From Diogma glabrata (taxonomy: Eukaryota > Arthropoda > Insecta > Diptera > Cylindrotomidae): a stretch of DNA of 64,000 nucleotides. Both the position numbers and the translations under genes were made by a program. The stretch covers positions 383,633,711 through 383,697,710 of the forward strand of contig OY856187.1 of assembly GCA_963693315.1 (NCBI GenBank), given 5' to 3'. A model generated the notes under the pieces. It did not search any database. It was not told the DNA's origin and saw only the letters and a program-made list of their open reading frames with translations. This document shows positions 11,880-28,495 of the stretch, piece by piece (the stretch's first letter is position 1; the number at the start of each line of letters is the position of its first letter).

Positions 11880-14390
11880 ATGCTCCGTTACGGCACCGCT
11901 TCGGTTAAAATGCGGATACTTATTGTATCTGCTTATCTCCCGTTGGACTCCATTAGGCTATGCTATGAATAAAAACCTGACTATCATAGTCGGTTGTGAA
12001 TCATTCACATGATGTGCGATGGGGATGTACCAATACCAACAGTAAAGGTCAGTTTCTTTTAGAGTACCTGGCTACTACTACTGTGGAAATGTTAATTTTC
12101 CGAGAAAAGAACACTTGTAAACATAGATAAGACATTGCTCTATGCGCCAGGTCTCTCTTAGAAGATATCAGAAGCTGGAGAGCGTCTACAGAAATATCTA
12201 TGAAAGATAATACATATATTGTTTTTATAGTATGAGCTTCCCAGTGGTGGGTTATGTCTACCGGACGGAATTTATGTCCGACAGGGTTTTGTAGAACGAG
12301 AACAGACGAATGGAAAAATATCTAAGGACTGGGATAACTGGCTGTTGGACTTTGGAAACGAGACAATCTGTTTTAATAAAAACCTTTACAAACTAAGACA
12401 AAAGTCCAAGAAACTTCTGAACACCACCATTTGAACTCATGATTTAGCTGATTGAACTATGTTTAATGAATCAAGGAAACTTTTCAAAAGGATTATTCGT
12501 AATTCAATGAAAATGGCTTACACAGAGTCCTGTGAATTGAAAGAATGCCTCTAATGCATTGATGAAGGCCTTAAAAAAAGAAGATGTTTTAGCGAGACTG
12601 GATATTCTAAGGTTATTAAACGATACACAGTACCTACACTTCTTCTGAGAGAGAAACTCAAACAGCACTATTTCAACACCATTTTTCTGGCTGCGTATTT
12701 GGGAAGCGTTGTCAGGAGAAACCGCAGGCAATAGGAAAAAAATAAACCGAGTGGACTTGATCATGGCAAAAGAGTTGTATCGCTAGAGGTTCTGTTTGGG
12801 CTCTCAGCTCCTTTGGACCATGCAGGTCTCTAGGTTCTGACATTATTTTCCTACTATGATACAACAGTGCTTGAACATGATAGAGAAAGATCTTTCGGAT
12901 TCACATAGCTTATGACTATGTAGTGCACCACAGACCTGGCGAAACATAACGATCATTCCTATCCCAAAACCAGCGGCAAATTAACACTTTGGACAGGCTA
13001 AGTATTTGGAGAGACTATCTCCAAAAAGACAATCTTTCTTGGCGCTTTTCTTTACATAAACAAAGTGGGCTTTTGACGAAGCCACATTTGAGCCACTCCT
13101 TTTCGGATATAATACGACCTTCAGTTATAGATTCAGTAGGTGGTGAAGGATTCTTGTGTGTTTATTCACACGAAGGATAACTCCCAACCCAAATCGGTAG
13201 GAAACGAGGATGTCCCCCAAGCGGACGTTTAATGATGAAACGCAACTCGAGTTCTGTGGCATAGCAGGAGATTTTTTGGCTGTAACGGAGGGAAGGATGT
13301 ATAAAACAGTTGTCAGATTTATTATCAACTTCGCATACCTCTCGATAACTTTCGTTGGGGTTGCAATTAAAAACTCAAAGAGGTACAAAAGCTTGCTTGC
13401 TTAAGTGCTTTTAAAACAACACCTACAGCGGCTCTTCAGGTGTTGTTCAGGCTTCTTTTCCTGCACACTTTTGTAAGAATAATGGCTTTAATGGCTGCAA
13501 AAAGGCTGGAACGCCTGGGCAGTTTCAAGGAATGATGGAACGCCTGAGCATTACACTCGTTTCACCAACTTTCAGCAGCTTATAATACACCACACCACTT
13601 ATAATACAATACACCACTCATCCTGCCTTTCATAGACGGATTACCTACCAAAATTGTGTACAAACTGCGGTCTATTTCATAAATGAAGGCCTTTGGTTGC
13701 AATTTCTACTTGACGAATACTGGACAATTTTGAGACTAAAGTTTTAACCCCAAATGCAGTATCGAAACAAGAAATGGAGCTTAAATCGTCTAGCAAGGTC
13801 ATTAATGTCTTCACTGTTAGTCAGGCTGCTCTAAAAGCTCTACGAAACTATACACTATTAAGTCCAAAATAGTTGAAAAATGCTTTAGGCTCTTGAATTA
13901 TCTCGGGCCTAAAAACAGAATATCACTGAGATGGACACCAAGGCACACTTCAAAGCCAAGAACCATCAATTTGTTTATCAAAAATTAGGTAAGTTTGGTT
14001 GTCAAACAGATTTTTTACGATTCAGTAGCTCACAATGGATAAACACAGAATGTTGCAAGGTCTCCAAGATGTTCAATCCAAAGGGGAACTGACAAACTAC
14101 ATTCTTTCTGTTAAGTCTTACAGTTTCAGAATGTAGACTAATGGTCGCATTACCAATAGTTTATCACCATGTCAAGGAAACAAATGAACATGCAACTTTA
14201 TCTTGAAGAAGATGGCAAAGTTCCTCACATTGTAGAAGAATATTTGGCTCTCTTAGGCCTCCATTGCAGCATGTTTGAAGCAAGCTATCTAAGAATAGAA
14301 GATTTCTGACAAGCAAATCATTCAAGGCTATCGTTTTATTTTCTAAAAGATTTTCAGTCATTGATCATTAGGAAGACATGGAGGATTTAG
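11880..14390 (+). pseudogene. Heavily decayed LINE with endonuclease, RT and RNase H traces
   Basis: Successive remnants appear in the correct order on the plus strand. Endonuclease: ILIVSAYLP near 11905, then GCESHSHDVRWG near 11990-12030 and a SMKDN block near 12200 where SxSDH is expected. Linker: RKLFKRIIRNS near 12470. RT: WRNITIIPIPKPA near 12940, AFDEATFEPLL near 13075, RGCPPSG near 13205 (from RGCPQGG), and IAGDFLAV near 13265 where YADD is expected. Then TPTAALQVLF near 13420. RNase H: VINVFTVSQAALKAL near 13800-13850, followed by a Cys/His-type C-terminal tail to about 14350. Stops and frame changes occur throughout and the catalytic YADD is gone. The combination suggests an I/LOA/R1-type LINE with RNase H; the clade is not settled. 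Confidence 0.7.
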
Positions 14391-17369
14391 CAGTCTACAT
14401 GTCATACTATGACTATTTGATTTAATTATTTTAATACTTTAATAATTATCGAACTATTTTTGTAGCATCAACTGAAATTTAGAACAATAGTCAAAATCTT
14501 TGTTATATGTTCCAAAGCTTTTGTCGAGTAAACTAAGTTTTAGTTGATACTACAAAATTTATTTTGTTGAAGTAATAGTGTACAAAAATTGTTACTACAG
14601 TTGAACGGAGGACGAAACTGCAGTGCTCTACCACCAACATAAATGTTTTATACAAGAAGAATATTTATAAAAATGCATAAACAAATACGAGTTATAAAAC
14701 ATTAAACGTCTGGTGCATGGAAAGCTACTATGATATCAAAGCAATCAATGTTATTTTATCATTCTCGTTCTAACTCATCCATTTTGAGTGGACCATTAGT
14801 TTTATTACCAAAAATGATGGGAAAAAAATAGAAATTACTTAGAGCAATAAACATCAGAACATAATTTTTTTTCCTCAAACTACTAAATTGACACTGACGT
14901 ATTCAATCTCATACATCAAGCCAAATATTTTAACAGAAGAGATTCGTAGTAATATAAATTTTATTCTCTGGTGTTCAAGCCAAAAAAAAACTTTTCTTGT
15001 TGATAACTCGTTGAGCAAAAAAAAAAGGATTAAAAATAAAAAGGAAAACGTTTTTCTTCCGTTTTTATATTTATATTCCTTGGTGAGTAATAAAGTAAAA
15101 ATATGACTGTGGTGGCTTGAATTGACTTTGTTCTAGAATTTTCAAACAACTTCTTCCCAGGAATTATGATTTGGGTGTAGTTCCCGTTGTTAGTATTATG
15201 ATTATTATTTTTTTGTTGTTTTCATATTTTATTTTATTTTAAACGAATGATTTACGTGTTTTTATGTAAACGAATTTAATTTTCTATTTTTTGTTTTTCA
15301 TTTTCACTTTCTGATATTTTTATAATATTTTTTATTACTTTTAAAGGCGATAGTTTGGATGATTGAGCAAATCTTCGTTTGTATATTGCTGTTATGCTTT
15401 TTTGGCAAAATTAGTTTCATCATGAATCGAAGAAACGTGAATGAGGATAATGATGTCACGTGAACCTTAGAGAAAATTTCATTTAATTCAAAAATATGTT
15501 ACAACAGCTAAATTTTTTTTAGAATTCTCCGTTCTTTATTTGTAATTAACATAATTTATTACATCTAACCCAGTTTGCAAAATCTTAGAAATTGCTGAAC
15601 AATAAAAATTTATATCTATTTTTATTTAACTTTAACATAGAAGTTTAAAATAATATTTGAACTTTTAATTAGATTCAAAACAAAAATTGAAATTGGTTCA
15701 TTTGAATTTCTTATTGAAACAAGATAAATTGTTACGAAAAGTTTTAATTTCAGTTTTGTTTTTTGATTAGTTGCATGATTTTGTGATGGGCGGTGAACCT
15801 CCTTGTTTTAGTTTAAAATGAGCTTCGTTCCTAGAAAATAAAGTTTTTTTATGTCTCAGCATTATTATTAGTGAAAGCTTATTTTGTTATTTTTAACAGG
15901 AATTAAAAATTAAATTACGATCTGGAGCTTGATTTTTTTTTTAAATTTGGAGTCGTTTTGAACGGACGTTTTGAAAGGATTGCTTTTTAGGAAATTTAGA
16001 AGCCTTTACGATTTTAGCTTTTAACATTACATTAACGTGTATCCATGTAAATCCATATAAAAAAATGTGATTAATAGGTATTCAACAACGCAACAAACGG
16101 TAAATTCATCTATTCACGTTGTAAAAATGTAGCTGGCATGCCATCCACTTATATCACTCCAAGGACGAGTATGATCAAAAGTCAACACTGCATGACATGC
16201 TACATTCCCGTTTAATGCAACATATCACGTAGTACGGAGTATAACCTAGTGCTTCCCTTTATAATTCTATAACAGCGATATCTCCCTTATTTAATATCAC
16301 TTCCAATAATTGACACCAATGATTACTCCTTATTTTCTGTTTTCTCAAACTTGATATCATTCATTTTTTTATTGCGTTTTTACAACCCAAAACCACCCCT
16401 GGATGAAACACTTTATATTGAGCGCGCGTCCACCAGAAAATTCAGTGGTAGTAGCCCACTGCTAGAAATAACCACTTTTAATCTTGTAGCAAATTTGTAG
16501 GTTATGAAAAAAATTTCATAACAAATTCAAGAAAGATACACCCAAAAACGATACATCCTTTTCTTGCAAAATGACATATTATATTATATCCATTTCGTTC
16601 AAAAAAATACAAAACATTTTTGAAGTAATGCTTTTTATAGTCCATTACAATACTAACAATTGGTTACCATAAAAAAAAAATTAACAAAAAACATGACAAT
16701 CTTCCTCGATCCTACTTGTATCGGTCACCTCAGGCATATACCAGCATTCTGAACAAAAAGATTGAAACCTAGTCTTTATAATTTTACTCACACCCATCCC
16801 AGCACCCACAGGTTCTGAAATAATAGAGCTACCCTTATGCAGTCGGCATTCTTGTGAAATTCTATAGTGTTATTCGGTCATTCAAAAGACTGAAAATTAA
16901 GCTAGAGATTTAAAATTAATAGCTCTGCGTCAGCCACATTAGCATTGAAAAAATTGCAGTTTTTATCACCAAAAATGCTAGCAGAACAGCTCCGAAAAGC
17001 TATTATTTCAAATAAGATAGCATGCAACATAAGACATCACTAAAGGTTCTCCACTAAAAGACTCTCCATATTTTAATTGTAACATTAACGGAGGATTCAT
17101 CATTATGTTTTTACTTGCTCAAGCTTCTTCATTAAAAAAAAATTTTGCGACGCGAATGCATAGGTTGACTTCACTACAGCTCTGGAAACATAGTGTAACC
17201 GAGAACTGGATACGTTGGAACTTCCAACGTATAAGATTAGCAGGTCGCGCACCTAGTAAGGTTTTTTAAAGTCCAAGCTAGCTTCAGCTTGTGGGGACGA
17301 GATATTTTCCCTGCTACTCAGTACAAAATAACTGCATGTGCGCGTTCAAGTTGACTACCGGATCAAATG
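14391..17369. other. Long AT-rich stretch without a recognised gene
   Basis: I see no coding, RNA or transposon motif. Homopolymer runs are frequent, and slightly more GC-rich patches occur near 16100-16250 and 17170-17300 without a recognisable product. Confidence 0.45.
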
Positions 17370-17525
17370 ACACGAACAAAATGGAAAAGGAGACTCTGGC
17401 GGCCCCACCGGTCAAAGAAGCCGCGACCGTCACATTCAACCCCATACTTTACCCCATTCACACGCTTCACACGCAACCCTCCTACACTCACACTTACACA
17501 CCCACACTCAGGAACATTTATACAT
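17370..17525 (-). repeat. Dispersed repeat, copy 2 (inverted partner of 5618-5768)
   Basis: On the minus strand this reads a GTGTG-rich run and then a GC-rich core with GGTCGCGG and CGCCAGAGTCTC, as at 5618-5768. The open frames seen here (His/Thr/Pro-rich) are by-products of the CA-rich repeat. Confidence 0.75.
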
Positions 17526-17569
17526 TGTAACGTTTATCAACGCCATCTAGATCTCCAGAGGTGAGGAAA

Positions 17570-17645
17570 GATGGCACTTACTAACGTTAGAGATTTGTTT
17601 ACCTGGCTGTTTGTCCGAACACCGCTGTTGGCTTGGCTCAGTCGT
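17570..17645 (+). other. Possible short first exon or LTR-like sequence
   Basis: An ATG in good context (AAAGATGGC at 17570) opens a frame of about 24 codons that runs into CAGTC|GTAAGT, a strong splice-donor consensus, near 17643. The surrounding 17540-17760 is more GC-rich than its neighbourhood. This may be the start of a spliced gene or part of an old LTR. No downstream exon was identified. Confidence 0.2.
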
Positions 17646-18090
17646 AAGTATTTGTCGTGAGTTTGTTCGGCAGTCAGATAATCCTGGGAGTCAGCGGTAA
17701 TAAAAAATTTCAGGAAGGCCACACGGCCACCAAACACCAAATTAACTCATTTCAGAAGAATGCATAATCCATCAAGGAGATGTGGGCAACGGACTCGACA
17801 TTTCATTAATTTTGCCATCGTCCCACGTCCCATTTGAATACTTCGCCAGTTCATGTTATTCCCCGAAAACCAAACAAACCCCACTCCAACACATAGTACA
17901 GAAACCCAATACTATAGCTAAATGAAGGACTCACCTGGTTTTATTCCTTTACTTTTTCCCCTTCCTCTTAAGTCGGTGTTATAAATACGGAAGAAAACAC
18001 TCACATAACCAATTTTAAATAATATATTTTCCTTTTCTCACTGCTTCGATAGTTAATACAAATGAAATTATATTACTATAATTGATAATT

Positions 18091-18500
18091 AACTCGGATC
18101 AGTTTTACACAAAAAAAAATCACTATTTTATTTTTTTCTTTGTAGATTCACTCTACTAAATGTGATCTGAACATAAACTTTTCTGAAATAATTTCAAATC
18201 AATTTTTCAATTTTTCTTTAATAGTTACAATAAACTCAGATCAGTTTTACCAAAAAAATCACTATTTTATTTTTTCTTTGTAGATTCACTCTACTAAATG
18301 TGATCTGAACATAAACTTTTCTTAAATAATTTCAAATCAATTTTTCAATTTTTCTTTAATAATTACAATAAACTCAGATCAGTTTTACCAAAAAAAATCA
18401 CTATTTTATTTTTTCTTTGTAGATTCACTCTACTAAATGTGATCTGAACATAAACTTTTCTTAAATAATTTCAAATCAATTTTTCAATTTTTCTTTAATA
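18091..18500 (+). repeat. Tandem repeat, three units of about 140 bp
   Basis: Units begin with AACTCRGATCAGTTTTAC at 18091, 18233 and 18371. Copies differ mainly in homopolymer length and a few substitutions (ACTCGG versus ACTCAG, TTTCTG versus TTTCTT), so the expansion is fairly recent. No coding content. Confidence 0.92.
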
Positions 18501-20396
18501 AAAACCCACAAAAACAAACTTAAAAAAAAACCAAAAAAAAAAAAACACAAATAGCCAAAATACAACAAAAAAAAACACAACCAAATCACCCGTCCGTATT
18601 TATTCGTTCGTAGCTCACGTAACCATATAGGTCGAGAGATACTTTGCGAGTCTCGACCAACGATTTTCTCGCTTTATTCGAAACCTAGTCCCGACCAAAA
18701 CTAAAACAAATTGTGACCATCTTGGTCGACAATTCGAATCCGAGTCCCCACTAAAAATTTTCCAACTCAAATCAACACCTCGGTGTTATCCGAGCTCTGG
18801 TCAAAATGCTCTTAGTAGACAAAATTAGAAATAACGAGAGAAAAAAATTAATTCCAGAATCTAATCCATTTGTGGGAACTTTTCCACAAATAAACGAAAA
18901 CTTGTTTAATTACAACAAAAAAACGAAAGGCTGAATTTCAGTCTTAAGTAGAAAAGAAAGAAAAATGAGAATTAAATAAAGTGAAATTGGATCACCAATT
19001 AGGTTAATCCAGAATTTTTCAGTAATTGTTTTCTGTAAAACTTACAGAAAGCAAAACATGTGAGAATTTTTCTAGAATTATTAATATTTTTGCATAATGT
19101 GCAAAACGAAATATGGGAAAAATTTTTGAAAAATGGGTATAATGACTATAATGTCATGATGGATCAAAATTATAAAATTAGAAATTGTCTGGAATTTATT
19201 AGACTTGCGACGAAGGGAAGATGATAAATCTTTGACACGAAAATAGTGTTTCTGAAATTCCCTTCGTCACAACATACACACCCACATACGCACCCCCATC
19301 ACACACATCCCCATGCACATATACACACATCCATACTTATCCTTCCACACGCTCATGTATATACCTAGGTGCATATATATTCGTGATGCCTGCATGCATA
19401 ATCCAGGTATATAATACATAAGATCATACGTAAAATACAGTATTGTACAATTCGTAGTAAAATCCGAGGTAAATAAAAAAAATATTTGTTCATTCGGTTG
19501 GTGCGTGAAGTAGCAAATAACCCTTTTACTATACGATTACACGCGAATTGTCAGATAAGTTTATAGCGGTGAAAATGTGCCCACTATCACAGCTAGAAGC
19601 TATAAGCGACGTCGAGGAAATGAATTATTTGTTCACCTAACTGGTGTGCGGTAAATAGTTGATAAATTTCGGCAGTACCATGATTTTTCCAATATCCACA
19701 GACCACGAATGTCACCACTTGATTATAGTTGCTGACCAGTAAGCGTTATTGAGAAATTTCCTTTAATGAAATAAATTTAGATACCAAAAAAAATATAATG
19801 ACTCGGATATATTTCAAAAGGATGATAGCAGTCATTTTTGGTTGTTATATCCAGCATAGTTTATCCCGGCTATCACACTTTTGTACCGAATATATAGTAT
19901 ATGCTACAAGATCTAATACGCTGTACTATACAAAAAAAAATGCGGCATTTGAACATATCTAATATATATAATTAAAAAAAAAGACTCACCCTATAATGGC
20001 TTAAGATCCTACTCATCAGTTCTTCCCTATTCACTCATCAAACATCCTGCCTGGTAAGACCCTTGTTTCGCCCAGATTTCACTATATGAACTCAACCTAA
20101 TTTTCTTCCTTAAACTAGGTTCAGCGGCATACAACCAACAAAATCCGTTCTTCCACTCCGAGTCCTTCAAAATTTCGTCTTAATTCTGTTTGTGCTTTTG
20201 GTTTCTTCTTGAATTCCAGAAGAAAATAGCTAACGTACAAACCCCACAATTAATACTAGGAGCTGTGTTCACAATTTTGACAGGTAGGTTCAGGTTTATT
20301 TAACACATACCCGTTTCTTTGTCACAATAATAACAGTAATGTTTCGTTTCGATATGTTTTATATTTCGATCCAATTTTATTTATTTAGCGTATGGT
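18501..20396. other. Stretch without a recognised gene
   Basis: An A-rich patch (18500-18590) is followed by a patch with recurrent GGTCGA/TCGACC, including a hairpin GGTCGAGA to TCTCGACC at 18629-18657. Later there is an 11-bp inverted repeat GACGAAGGGAA/TTCCCTTCGTC at about 19207-19268 and a CA-rich run at 19270-19340. No gene recognised. Confidence 0.45.
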
Positions 20397-23222
20397 TTTT
20401 TTTTTGTGACACATTAAAAAATTAAACTTAAAAATAGGTAGACTCTTCTATGAAATCTACCTAAAACAATACATGGATACACATTAAATGAACTTACAAT
20501 CGATTTGATTGCGTGTCTTTTAAGTAAATTAAAAAGTAAAATATTTGAACATTGGGCAGTACATTTGAACATTGGATGTTTACATCGAGCGAGTCTATCC
20601 ATGCTACTACATCGGGAGTTGGCAAATGGATGTCTGAGATGTTTCCATTGTAACGTCGAATTGGACACACAGTTGCAATGTGTTTTATAGTTTGTTGTGG
20701 AGCGCTGCAGTCACACTCAGGGGACTCTGAAATGCCCCACTTGTAGAAAGAATCAGCACAACGTCCATGACTCGTTCTTATTCGGTTTAATGTAGTCCAG
20801 GTATGACGTGGCAAATCGAAACAAGGTTGGGTAGAAGTCGGGTTAGTAATAGAAAGGCCAGTTGTGTTGTAATGTTGCCAGGAGGTGTCCCAGGCATCCA
20901 AGATATTAAAATCAGTTGCCAGCAGGTTGCTGGCAGTTTTATGTGGAGGCTTTCTTGACTTCAATCGACAACGAGTGTGGTCACCGTAATATTCGTGCAA
21001 GGGTAACGTGGTGTTGTTGGTTACCTTTTTATGTTCACGCATGAGAGCATGCGAGCGTCTGAGTGCAGGTGGAGCAATATTGCTTAACACAGGGAGCCAA
21101 GGTAAAGGGGTGGATCTGATAGTACCACTTATAGTACGCATCGTAGCATGCAGCTGGCAGTCAACTTTTTGAGTATGTGTGCTATCCAGCCAGACTGGTG
21201 CGCCATACTCAGCCACTGAGTAAACCAGACTTAGAGTAGTTGTTCGGAGGGTAGCTGGAGTAGCACCCCATGTAGAGCCTGCCAGTTTGTGCAATATATT
21301 GTTTCTCGTTTTAAGTTTTTGTGACGTATTTTCTAGGTGGAGTTTAAAAGAAAGAGTTCTATCGAGAGTAATGCCCAGGCACTTTGGCTGTTGATTGTAT
21401 TTAATGACAGTGCCGTTAAATAACACTGATAGTTCGTGTTTTGCCAGTTTGTTGTTTAAGTGGAAACAGGAGCACTTGGTTTTACTTAGATTGGGAAATA
21501 AACTCCACGTTCGAAAATAGTCATTCATTATCGCTAGGTCAGTTGAGAGCAAATCCTCCAAAACACCCATGTCTTTGTTTTGAGTGGCCAGGGTCCAATC
21601 ATCAGCGTAACCAAATTTCTTTGATGTTGTGTCAGGAATATCATGAATGTACAGATTCAAAAGTAATGGCGCCAGGACGGAACCCTGTGGTAAACCATTG
21701 TTAAGCATTTTAGACCTACTGCAGGAATTATTTAGATGAACTTTGAATACACGATTACTCAGCATGTTGTTAATTAAACGCGAGATGGTGCTACAAGGTA
21801 TTGCATTGAACAGCTTATATATAATCCCAATTCGCCAGACCGTGTCATATGCTGCAGTAAGATCGATGAATACTGCGCCTGTTTTTAGTTGTTTTTGATA
21901 CCCAGCTTCGATATAGGATGTTAGAGCGAGCAGTTGGTCAGTGCAACTGCGATTGGGACGAAAACCAGCTTGTTCGACTGGGATCTGGTCATTCAATATC
22001 GGTGCGATACGATTGTATATGAGCCGTTCTAGCAATTTATAGCAGGTGCTCAAAAGGGCAATTGGGCGATAGCTTCCTGGTTCATTGGATGGTTTACCTG
22101 GCTTAAGTATCGCTATCACTTTCGTAGTCTTAAAATGTTTTGATAGGTTGCCGGTTTCTAGGACATTCGAGAAAAATTTAGTTAGCCACTGTTTTACATT
22201 TTTTCCAGCATTCTTAAGAAATTCTGGAAAAATGCCATCGTAGCCAGCTGCTTTTCCGTTTTTTGTTTGGGACAGAGCTGATTCTAGTTCTTCGCTACCA
22301 AAAGAGTTCGCATACTTCGATGGAGACGAGCAATTGCGCTTCATTTCTCTTAATTTGCGTTTAATTGTTCTCTTATGAAGGCGATTAATAGAAGCACGAG
22401 ACATATTTACTATGTGATTTGCGATGTCCTCTGGATTCATTTCACTGCTAGCACGAGTAATTGAGTTTGAGCCACCCAGTTTCCGAAGGAGACTCCATGC
22501 TTCCCTGCTTGAATGGAAAAAATCAATGTTTTCAACAGCCTTAATCCACTTTTGTTTTCTCGCGGCGTCCAGTGAGTATATTAAGTCATCAGCCACGTCT
22601 GCCTCACCACTACTAAGGTACTACTCATATAATATATCGCTCTCTTTACTCCAGCCAGGAATATATTCTTCACGAAAGCCTCTTGGGATGCATTTCTTTG
22701 CAGTTGAGATGATGGCTCCAACAAATCTATCGTAATTTTTAGGAATGGGTTGGATCCAGCGAATCACTGCATCCAACTTCATCCTATATTTATCCCAATC
22801 AGCTTTGTTAAAATTCCATCTAGGTTGAGGAGTAGAGTTAACGAGTGGAATTTGGATTTCTACCTCAAGAATTACTGGACGATGTTGAGAGCGTGGAAAA
22901 CCTTGTAAGACAGCCCTAGATATTGGAATAGGGTTACGTTGTTCGTTTTTTGTGGAAAAACAGAGGTCGGGATTGTAATCACGTCGCCATCTTGCAGATC
23001 TAAAGGTTTTCAAGTCTTTCGCATCATATACCAGGAACATATTGTTATCATCCGCCCAGTCGGTCAGTTGCACGCCATTGGTATTATTATTTGAGTAGGA
23101 CCACTGAGTGTGATGGCTATTGAAGTCACCAGCATATATTGCTGGATGATAAAATAATGGTAGAGTAGCAGCTGGCCATCCTGTATTTGGAGGCTTGTAT
23201 ACGTTTACAAACCGATATATCA
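20397..23222 (-). mobile_element. 5'-truncated LINE, well preserved
   Basis: One insertion on the minus strand spans the C-terminal half of the endonuclease, the whole RT and the C-terminal domain. A T-run on the plus strand at about 20397-20407 would be the poly(A) tail. The sequence stops abruptly at about 23222, in the middle of the endonuclease (FVNVYKPPNTGW), as expected from incomplete reverse transcription. I found no convincing target-site duplication. Confidence 0.8.
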
Positions 23223-23223
23223 A
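20494..23223 (-). pseudogene. LINE endonuclease-reverse transcriptase with one nonsense codon
   Basis: Encodes the replication protein of a non-LTR retrotransposon: an AP-like endonuclease that nicks the target, and an RT that copies element RNA at the nick. Endonuclease traces are GDFNSHHTQW, an NPDLCF block and SQHRPV, where the usual Asp-His pair reads Gln-His. A TAG at 22621-22623 interrupts the frame; the same frame continues on both sides. The RT has GKAAGYDGI, SYRPIALLS, AGFRPNRSC, FIDLTAAYDTVW, GLPQGSVLAPLLLN and the catalytic GYADDW. The thumb and a tail with a C-x-C...H...C cluster (CDCSAPQQTIKHIATVC) follow. There is no RNase H domain. The RT part alone is about 700 codons without a lesion, so this copy is fairly young. 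Jockey/CR1-type; exact clade not determined. Confidence 0.88.
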
Positions 23224-27202
<3,979 letters not shown>

Positions 27203-28495
27203 TAGTTCCAAGTTCTAAGTTGTAAGCTCTTAGGTCTAAGTTCTAAGTTCTTAGTTCTAAGTTCTTAGTTCTGAGTTGTTAGTTCTTAATTCTTAGTTCT
27301 AAGTTGTAAGTTCTAATTTCTAATTTCTAATTTCTAATTTCTAATTTCTAATTTCTAATTTCTAATTTCTAATTTCTAATTTCTAATTTCTAATTTCTAA
27401 TTTCTATTTTCTAATTTCTAATTTCTAGTTTCTAATTTATAATTTCTAATTTCTTATTTCTAATTTCTAATTTCTAATTTCTAATTTCTAATTTCTGTTT
27501 TCTAATTTCTAATTTCTAATTTCTAATTTCTAATTTCTAATTTCTAATTTCTAATTTCTAATTTCTAATTTCTAATTTCTAATTTCTAATTTCTAATTTC
27601 TAATTTCTAATTTCTAATCTCTTATTTCTAATTTCTAATTTGTAGTTTCAAGTTTCTAATTTCTATTTTATTATTTCTAATTTATTATTTCTTGTGTCTA
27701 ATTTATAATCTCGAATATCTTATTTCTAATTTCTAATTTTTTATTTCTTATTTCTAATTTTTAAATTTTAATTTCGAATTTCAAATTTCGAATTTTCAAC
27801 TTATAATTCCATAATTCTAGGTTTTAAGTTCTAAGTTTTAGGTTTGAAATTCAAAGTTCTAAGTTTTAAGTTGACAGCGGTCAGTTCTAAGTGTTGAGTT
27901 CTCAGGTCTAAGTTTTAGGTTAAAAAATTAGTTAGTTCTTGATTAAAAAATCTAAGTTCTAGTTGTGTTTCCTATTTTCTAAGTACATTGTTCTTAATTC
28001 TTAGTTTTAGTTCTAAATGCCAAGTTTACAGTTGCAAATTCCACTATCCAGGTCCTTAGCTAGGCACCTTAAGCCCTAGTTTTGGAACCTAATCGTGCAA
28101 GATTATAATTCCAATTCTAAATTTTAAGATGCATGTGCATGTTCCGAATTCCAAGTACCTAGGTCGAAGTGCCAAGTACCCAATTCCAAGTTCTTAGTTC
28201 CAATTGCCAAGTTCCCATTTCCAAGTTCCAAGAGCCACGTTTCAATTTTGATGCCCTAAGCTTAAAGTTTCAAATTCTAAGATCAAGTTCCGAGTTCGAA
28301 GTTCCAAATGCCAAGTTATTAGTTCAAAATTTCAAATTTCAAGTTCCTTATTCTAGTTTTGAAGTTTTAAGCTGCACCTTCGAAGTTCTAAGTTGCAAGT
28401 TCCAAGTTCCAAGTTTCTAGTTCCAAATTTGAAACTTCAAGTCTCAAGTTTTAGTTCCAAGTTTAGAGCTCCAAATTCCCTAGTTTCTTCTGCCA
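27203..28495 (+). repeat. Heptanucleotide array with decayed flanks
   Basis: The core, about 27315-27640, is nearly pure TTTCTAA in tandem. On both sides the same 7-base rhythm continues in degraded and shifted forms (TTCTAAG on the left, TTCCAAG and TTCGAAG on the right) out to about 28495. The whole stretch of about 1.3 kb therefore seems to derive from one 7-bp microsatellite that is homogenised in the middle and decaying at the edges. A Gln/Val/Phe-rich open frame at 28169-28420 is a by-product. Confidence 0.9.

Noticed and set aside
18091..18500. CRISPR-like interspersed repeats
   Set aside because: Whole units of about 140 bp are repeated head to tail with no unique spacers, and the context is eukaryotic.
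18600..18760. Possible tRNA because of TTCGAATCC-like text
   Set aside because: No acceptor stem or anticodon arm can be formed around it. I found no convincing tRNA or rRNA gene in the window.
28169..28420. Gln/Val/Phe-rich open frame
   Set aside because: Its repeating residues follow the degraded 7-bp repeat, so it is a repeat artefact.
27203..28495. Telomeric or CRISPR-like array
   Set aside because: The unit is a contiguous heptamer without spacers and not the insect telomere repeat TTAGG; a microsatellite explains it.
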